This document shows positions 59,749 through 64,000 of a DNA stretch of 64,000 bases, in pieces (the stretch's first letter is position 1; the number at the start of each line of letters is the position of its first letter). The notes under the pieces are model-generated. The model saw only the letters and a list, made by a program, of their open reading frames with translations, was not told the DNA's origin and ran no database searches. The translations under genes and the position numbers were made by a program. The stretch comes from Terrilactibacillus sp. S3-3 (lineage in GTDB: Bacteria > Bacillota > Bacilli > Bacillales > Sporolactobacillaceae), in NCBI GenBank assembly GCA_030437565.1, contig CP129291.1, positions 1 through 64,000 on the forward strand, written 5' to 3'.

Positions 59749-59926
59749 GTCGCCGTGAGAAAAATAATATGTTTTATGCTATTGGTTTTTTTTTCTGTGT
59801 GCAGGTCTGATTATTTCCGGTTATAACGGCATTGAGAAAAGGTCCGATTTTTCCGGCCTTGCTTTATTTATTACCGGGCTTGTCCTTATGATCGGGATTG
59901 AAATGACAATTAAAAAAGATGAATAG
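59729..59926 (+). CDS. Small two-span membrane protein (frameshifted)
   Basis: About 65 residues. ATG 59729 directly after GGGGGTG (or ATG 59745), a shift near 59756, then REKNNMFYAIGFF, a T-run shift near 59790-59800, then CAGLIISGYNGIEKRSD and LALFITGLVLMIGIEMTIKKDE. Two hydrophobic helices with a short charged loop; no family recognised. Last gene of the VanZ operon. Confidence 0.5.
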
Positions 59927-60302
59927 CATTTATTTTTGTACTATCTTAAAATCTATTCCGCATATTTTTTACAGTTATGGTTTTTGTGGCTATGACTCTC
60001 TGCGTACCTGCCCAGTGAATGCTTCTTTATAAACCGGCAGTCTATTTCTATTCCTTTTAAGTTAGGAAAATTCAAAAAATTAAAGGCCGGTAATCCAAGG
60101 CTTATAGTCTTAGAGCAAACCACCCTTTTGAAGGGTGGTTATAATTTTAGGTTGGGTGTTTTCCGGTTTGGTAAGAACCGGAGGCGGCAAGGCCTTTCTG
60201 GTATTGTTAAGCTTTTGTGTTCGTCCCACTGTTTTTGAGGATACTAGGTCGGCCCATGGTTATGATAAAATAAAATTAAAAGTCGGATAAAGGACGGTTT
60301 CT
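59927..60302. other. Intergenic region before yaaO
   Basis: No gene. It contains a clear hairpin (see terminator at 60118-60142) and a second inverted repeat TTCCGGTTT/AAGAACCGGA near 60160-60182. A possible -10 (TATGATAAAAT) is near 60260. Confidence 0.6.
60118..60142 (+). terminator. Terminator before yaaO
   Basis: AACCACCCTT (60118-60127) pairs perfectly with AAGGGTGGTT (60131-60140) around TTG, followed by ATAATTTT. Confidence 0.75.
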
Positions 60303-61740
60303 ATGGATCAAACCCAAACACCGCTTTTTGACGGGCTGATGGCATACCGCCAAAACGAAAAATATTCTTTTCATGTTCCCGGACACAAGGACGGCCTGAT
60401 TTTTGCAGAAAAGGGTCTCGAACTGTTCAATCCCCTCCTGTCCATCGATGCCACAGAAGTAGCGGATCTGGATGACCTGTATCATCCGTTGGGAGTCATC
60501 GCCGAGGCTGAAGCGTTACTGACGGATTATTATGGCACGCTCTTCAGCTATTTTCTTGTCAATGGTTCAACGGTCGGCAATTTGGCGATGATCATGGCGG
60601 CCTGCCGTCCCGGCGATGTCGTGCTCGTTCAGAGAAACAGCCATAAATCGGTTTTTAATGCCTTGAAGCTGGCACGCGTAAACCCTGTTTTTTTATCCCC
60701 TGATATTGACGAGGACTCGCAGATTGCAGTGGGGATTGGCAATTCGGTGCTGATGGAGGCCGTGCGCCGCTACCCGCAAGCGAAGGCGCTTGTCCTGACT
60801 TATCCTAATTATTATGGTATGGCGCCGGATTATCGCGGCGTGATTCAGCGGGCGCATGCATGCGGGCTGGCGGTGCTTGTGGATGAAGCACACGGGGCTC
60901 ATTTTAAGATAGGGGCTCCGGTGCCTGAAAGCACACTGGATATGGGGGCGGATATTGTCGTTCACTCGGCACATAAAATGCTGCCGGCAATGACGATGGG
61001 AGCCTATCTGCACATCAACAGTCTGCGTGTTTCTAAGGAGAGGGTCCAAGAAGCGCTTCAAATACTGCAGTCATCAAGTCCTTCATATGTAATTATGGCT
61101 TCGCTTGATTTGGCACGCTATTATTTAGCAAATTTAGATAAAAGTCGATTGGACCACATGATTGAGAAGAGGTGCGGATTCGTGCAAACTTTGGAGAAGC
61201 TGGCGAATGTGATGGTTATGAATGACGATGCAGGAGGCTTTCGGCTTGATCCGTTCAAAGTGACTGTACAATTGCGGAAAAAACGGCTATCTTTTGCAGG
61301 AACGCCTAATTAGTGCCGGGATTTATCCTGAACTTGCCGACCCGCGCCACGTTTTGTTTGTGCTGGGGCTGACCGAAAAGATCGATTATACCGCGGCTCT
61401 CAAAGAAATAAAAAACTGTATTGAAAGCCTGCCGGCTGAAGAATGGACGAGGCCGCCATATCGGAACACTGCCCTTCCCCGCCTGTCGGCATTGGCATTT
61501 CCTTATGATGCGCCCCGGCCGGCACGAGCGGAGATGATCGACATGAGCGCTGCGGCGGGCAGAATATCGGCGCAGCATGTCGTCCCTTATCCCCCTGGCA
61601 TTCCGGTTATTTTACAAGGCGAGCGAATCACTGAGGCGGCGCTTGAATCAATAGAAAGTTGGAAACGCTCCGGTGCCTATTTCCAGAATGCCGGGACGGA
61701 CGGCGGACAAATCAGTGTTTATGCAGGAGAAGGGGAATGA
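60303..61740 (+). CDS. yaaO: Orn/Lys/Arg decarboxylase-like protein YaaO (frameshifted)
   Basis: PLP fold-type I decarboxylase family. It has YSFHVPGHKDGLIF, the DDLYHPLGVIAEAEALL helix, LVNGSTVGNLAMIMAA, and the PLP lysine in VVHSAHKMLPAMTMGAYL. An indel near 61292 precedes the C-terminal domain (LISAGIYPELADPRHVLFVL). About 480 residues. The orthologue in B. subtilis has no proven activity; ornithine, lysine or arginine are candidate substrates. It is followed two bases later by tmk. Confidence 0.92.
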
Positions 61741-61742
61741 AG

Positions 61743-62758
<1,016 letters not shown>

Positions 62759-62785
62759 TAAAACGATGACTTAGGAGAACATAAG

Positions 62786-63223
62786 ATGGCTAAAAAAATT
62801 AGTCAAGAGACACAAATGAAAGAAACAATGGCTAAGCGGCCCTCGCTGCCTGCCAAACCATCGGCTGCCTTTCAAACGGAAATAACCGGCCAAAAAGAAA
62901 CACTGCAAATGCATGCCTTGAAGGAACTGCTGGGCAAGGTGGATGAGCAGGCAAAACGTGTGGCGGCCTCCCGGACAATTAAAGATGTGCAAGTCTACAA
63001 AAAATATATCCGCACATTTATGCAGGAAGCGATTCGATTCGGCTTGGGGACGAAGCGCTCTTCATCTTGGCAGCAAGGAGGAGCGGAACAGACGCTTGTC
63101 AAAAAAGTCGATGAAAAACTGGTTTCGCTGACTGACGACATTTTAAATAAGAATGCGGATGAGCTGCAATTGCTAGATAAATTAGGGGAAATTCGCGGAT
63201 TGATCATCAATTTGTATATTTGA
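62786..63223 (+). CDS. yaaR: YaaR family protein (DUF327)
   Basis: 145 residues, intact. Ends with VYKKYIRTFMQEAIRFGLGT and LLDKLGEIRGLIINLYI, the conserved family core. Helical, soluble, role unknown; always between yaaQ and holB in Bacillales. AGGAG lies before ATG 62786. Confidence 0.9.
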   Translation: MAKKISQETQMKETMAKRPSLPAKPSAAFQTEITGQKETLQMHALKELLGKVDEQAKRVAASRTIKDVQVYKKYIRTFMQEAIRFGLGTKRSSSWQQGGAEQTLVKKVDEKLVSLTDDILNKNADELQLLDKLGEIRGLIINLYI

Positions 63224-63236
63224 TATGAGAGTGTGA

Positions 63237-64000
63237 ATGCAGGTGACTTGGCAAACTTTTAGCGAAGAGCAGAGACGCGGCAAAGGTGCTGAGGCATGCG
63301 CTGGAGCGTGATGAACTGGCTCATGCCTATTTGATGGAAGGGCCGAAAGGAACAGGAAAAACGCAGGCAGCGCGGCTTTTAGCACAAACGCTGCTGTGCG
63401 AGAATAGGCAGGACGGGGAGCCGTGCTATGTCTGCCGCAATTGCCGGAGAGTGGCTTCAGGCAATCATCCGGATGTGATCTGGATCAGGCGGGGGGGAAG
63501 GGGCTAGTGCGATCAAAAAGGAGCAGATCGCCTTTTTGATAAAGGAGTTTTTTCTTACCGCAGTGTCGAATCCGGGCGTAAAATCTACATTATAGAAGAA
63601 GCGGAAAAAATGACGGTTCAGGCGGAAAACAGCTTGCTGAAATTCATTGAGGAACCTCACCCGGGTACCTTGGCCATTCTGCTGACCGACCACATTCATC
63701 AGCTGCTCGATACCATCATTTCCCGGTGCCAAGTTTTAACGTTTGTTCCATTATCCAGCAGAAATATAGCGGCCAAATTAAGTGAGTGAAGAAGGCGCAC
63801 AGCCGGGACTTGCAGCCCTTGCTGCGGCTTTAACGAACGACTATTCCGAGGCTGCAGCTTTATGCAAAAATGAATGGTTTGCGAAGGCCCGATCACTAGT
63901 GTTACAATTGGTTGAAGGGCTTCTCCGCTCTCCGGAGTCGGCGCTTCCGATTGCTTATGAACAGTTTACTCCGAGCTTTGATAATAATCACAACAATAGA
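63237..64000 (+). CDS. holB: DNA polymerase III delta' subunit, partial (frameshifted)
   Basis: A clamp-loader subunit. From ATG 63237 (MQVTWQTF), a shift near 63283, then the P-loop MEGPKGTGKTQAARLLAQTL, zinc module CYVCRNCRRVASGNHPD, and after indels near 63500-63510 the conserved KIYIIEEAEKMTVQAENSLLKFIEEP and ISRCQVLTF. A further shift lies near 63785. The gene runs off the end of the window. Confidence 0.93.

Overview
This window is the replication-origin region of a low-GC Gram-positive, endospore-forming bacterium of the order Bacillales. The order of core genes follows the Bacillus subtilis origin: dnaA, oriC, dnaN, yaaA, recF, remB, gyrB, gyrA, yaaC, guaB, dacA, pdxS, pdxT, serS, then tadA, tRNA-Ser, SRP RNA, dnaX, ebfC, recR, yaaL, bofA, an rRNA operon, csfB, yaaO, tmk, yaaQ/darA, yaaR and holB. 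Sporulation genes (bofA, csfB/gin, an SspK-type SASP, yfhJ) indicate an endospore former. Gene content and the 16S sequence suggest the Sporolactobacillaceae or a relative, but I cannot settle the genus by eye.

The sequence is heavily affected by small indels. About two thirds of the protein genes, including indispensable ones (dnaA, dnaN, gyrA, gyrB, dnaX, serS, guaB, tmk, holB), carry one or more frameshifts, mostly in or next to homopolymers. The 16S rRNA lacks its 3' end and the 23S has an internal deletion of about 100 nt. I read these as sequencing or assembly artefacts. Such genes are reported over their whole reconstructed span with approximate frameshift positions. Genes are called pseudogenes only where large domains are missing or the context is mobile DNA.

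Layout: 1-10350 holds oriC, DNA replication and gyrase genes and an HD-GYP-like protein. 10345-18216 holds yaaC, guaB, dacA, an acetyltransferase, pyridoxal phosphate synthesis (pdxS/pdxT) and serS behind a T-box. 18217-23421 holds an accessory group (dicarboxylate/glutamate symporter, GSA-aminomutase-like enzyme, RpiR regulator) and a cold-shock gene. 23568-29262 is a degraded mobile island beside tRNA-Arg(CCT): truncated tyrosine integrase, bacteriocin-like peptide, IS256-family element, membrane protein, broken MacB-type permease, IS5-type remnant and an XRE regulator. 29478-32697 is a BirA-type biotin regulon (bioY, yhfT, yhfS). 32698-40455 holds a CcpA-like-site-preceded aldehyde dehydrogenase, spore genes, GNAT, BI-1, uracil permease and an APC transporter. 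40572-45434 returns to core genes. 45457-50675 is the rRNA operon and an odd 5S-derived tail. 51131-54727 encodes a heterodimeric ABC exporter. 55105-55341 is csfB. 55606-59926 replaces the usual xpaC/yaaN region. 60303-64000 is yaaO-tmk-darA-yaaR-holB.

The most interesting locus is 55606-59926. It holds a ComP-like histidine kinase with a PDZ-like extracytoplasmic segment and a ComA-like regulator, without adjacent comQ or comX. A near-perfect ComA-type recognition element (TTGCGG-N4-CCGCAT) lies just after the regulator gene and before a VanZ-like gene and two small membrane-protein genes. This looks like a self-contained sensory system with a membrane-protein output. The second candidate is the 109-residue hydrophobic peptide at 24778-25107, a possible circular or other leader-type bacteriocin whose neighbouring genes were split by an IS256 insertion.
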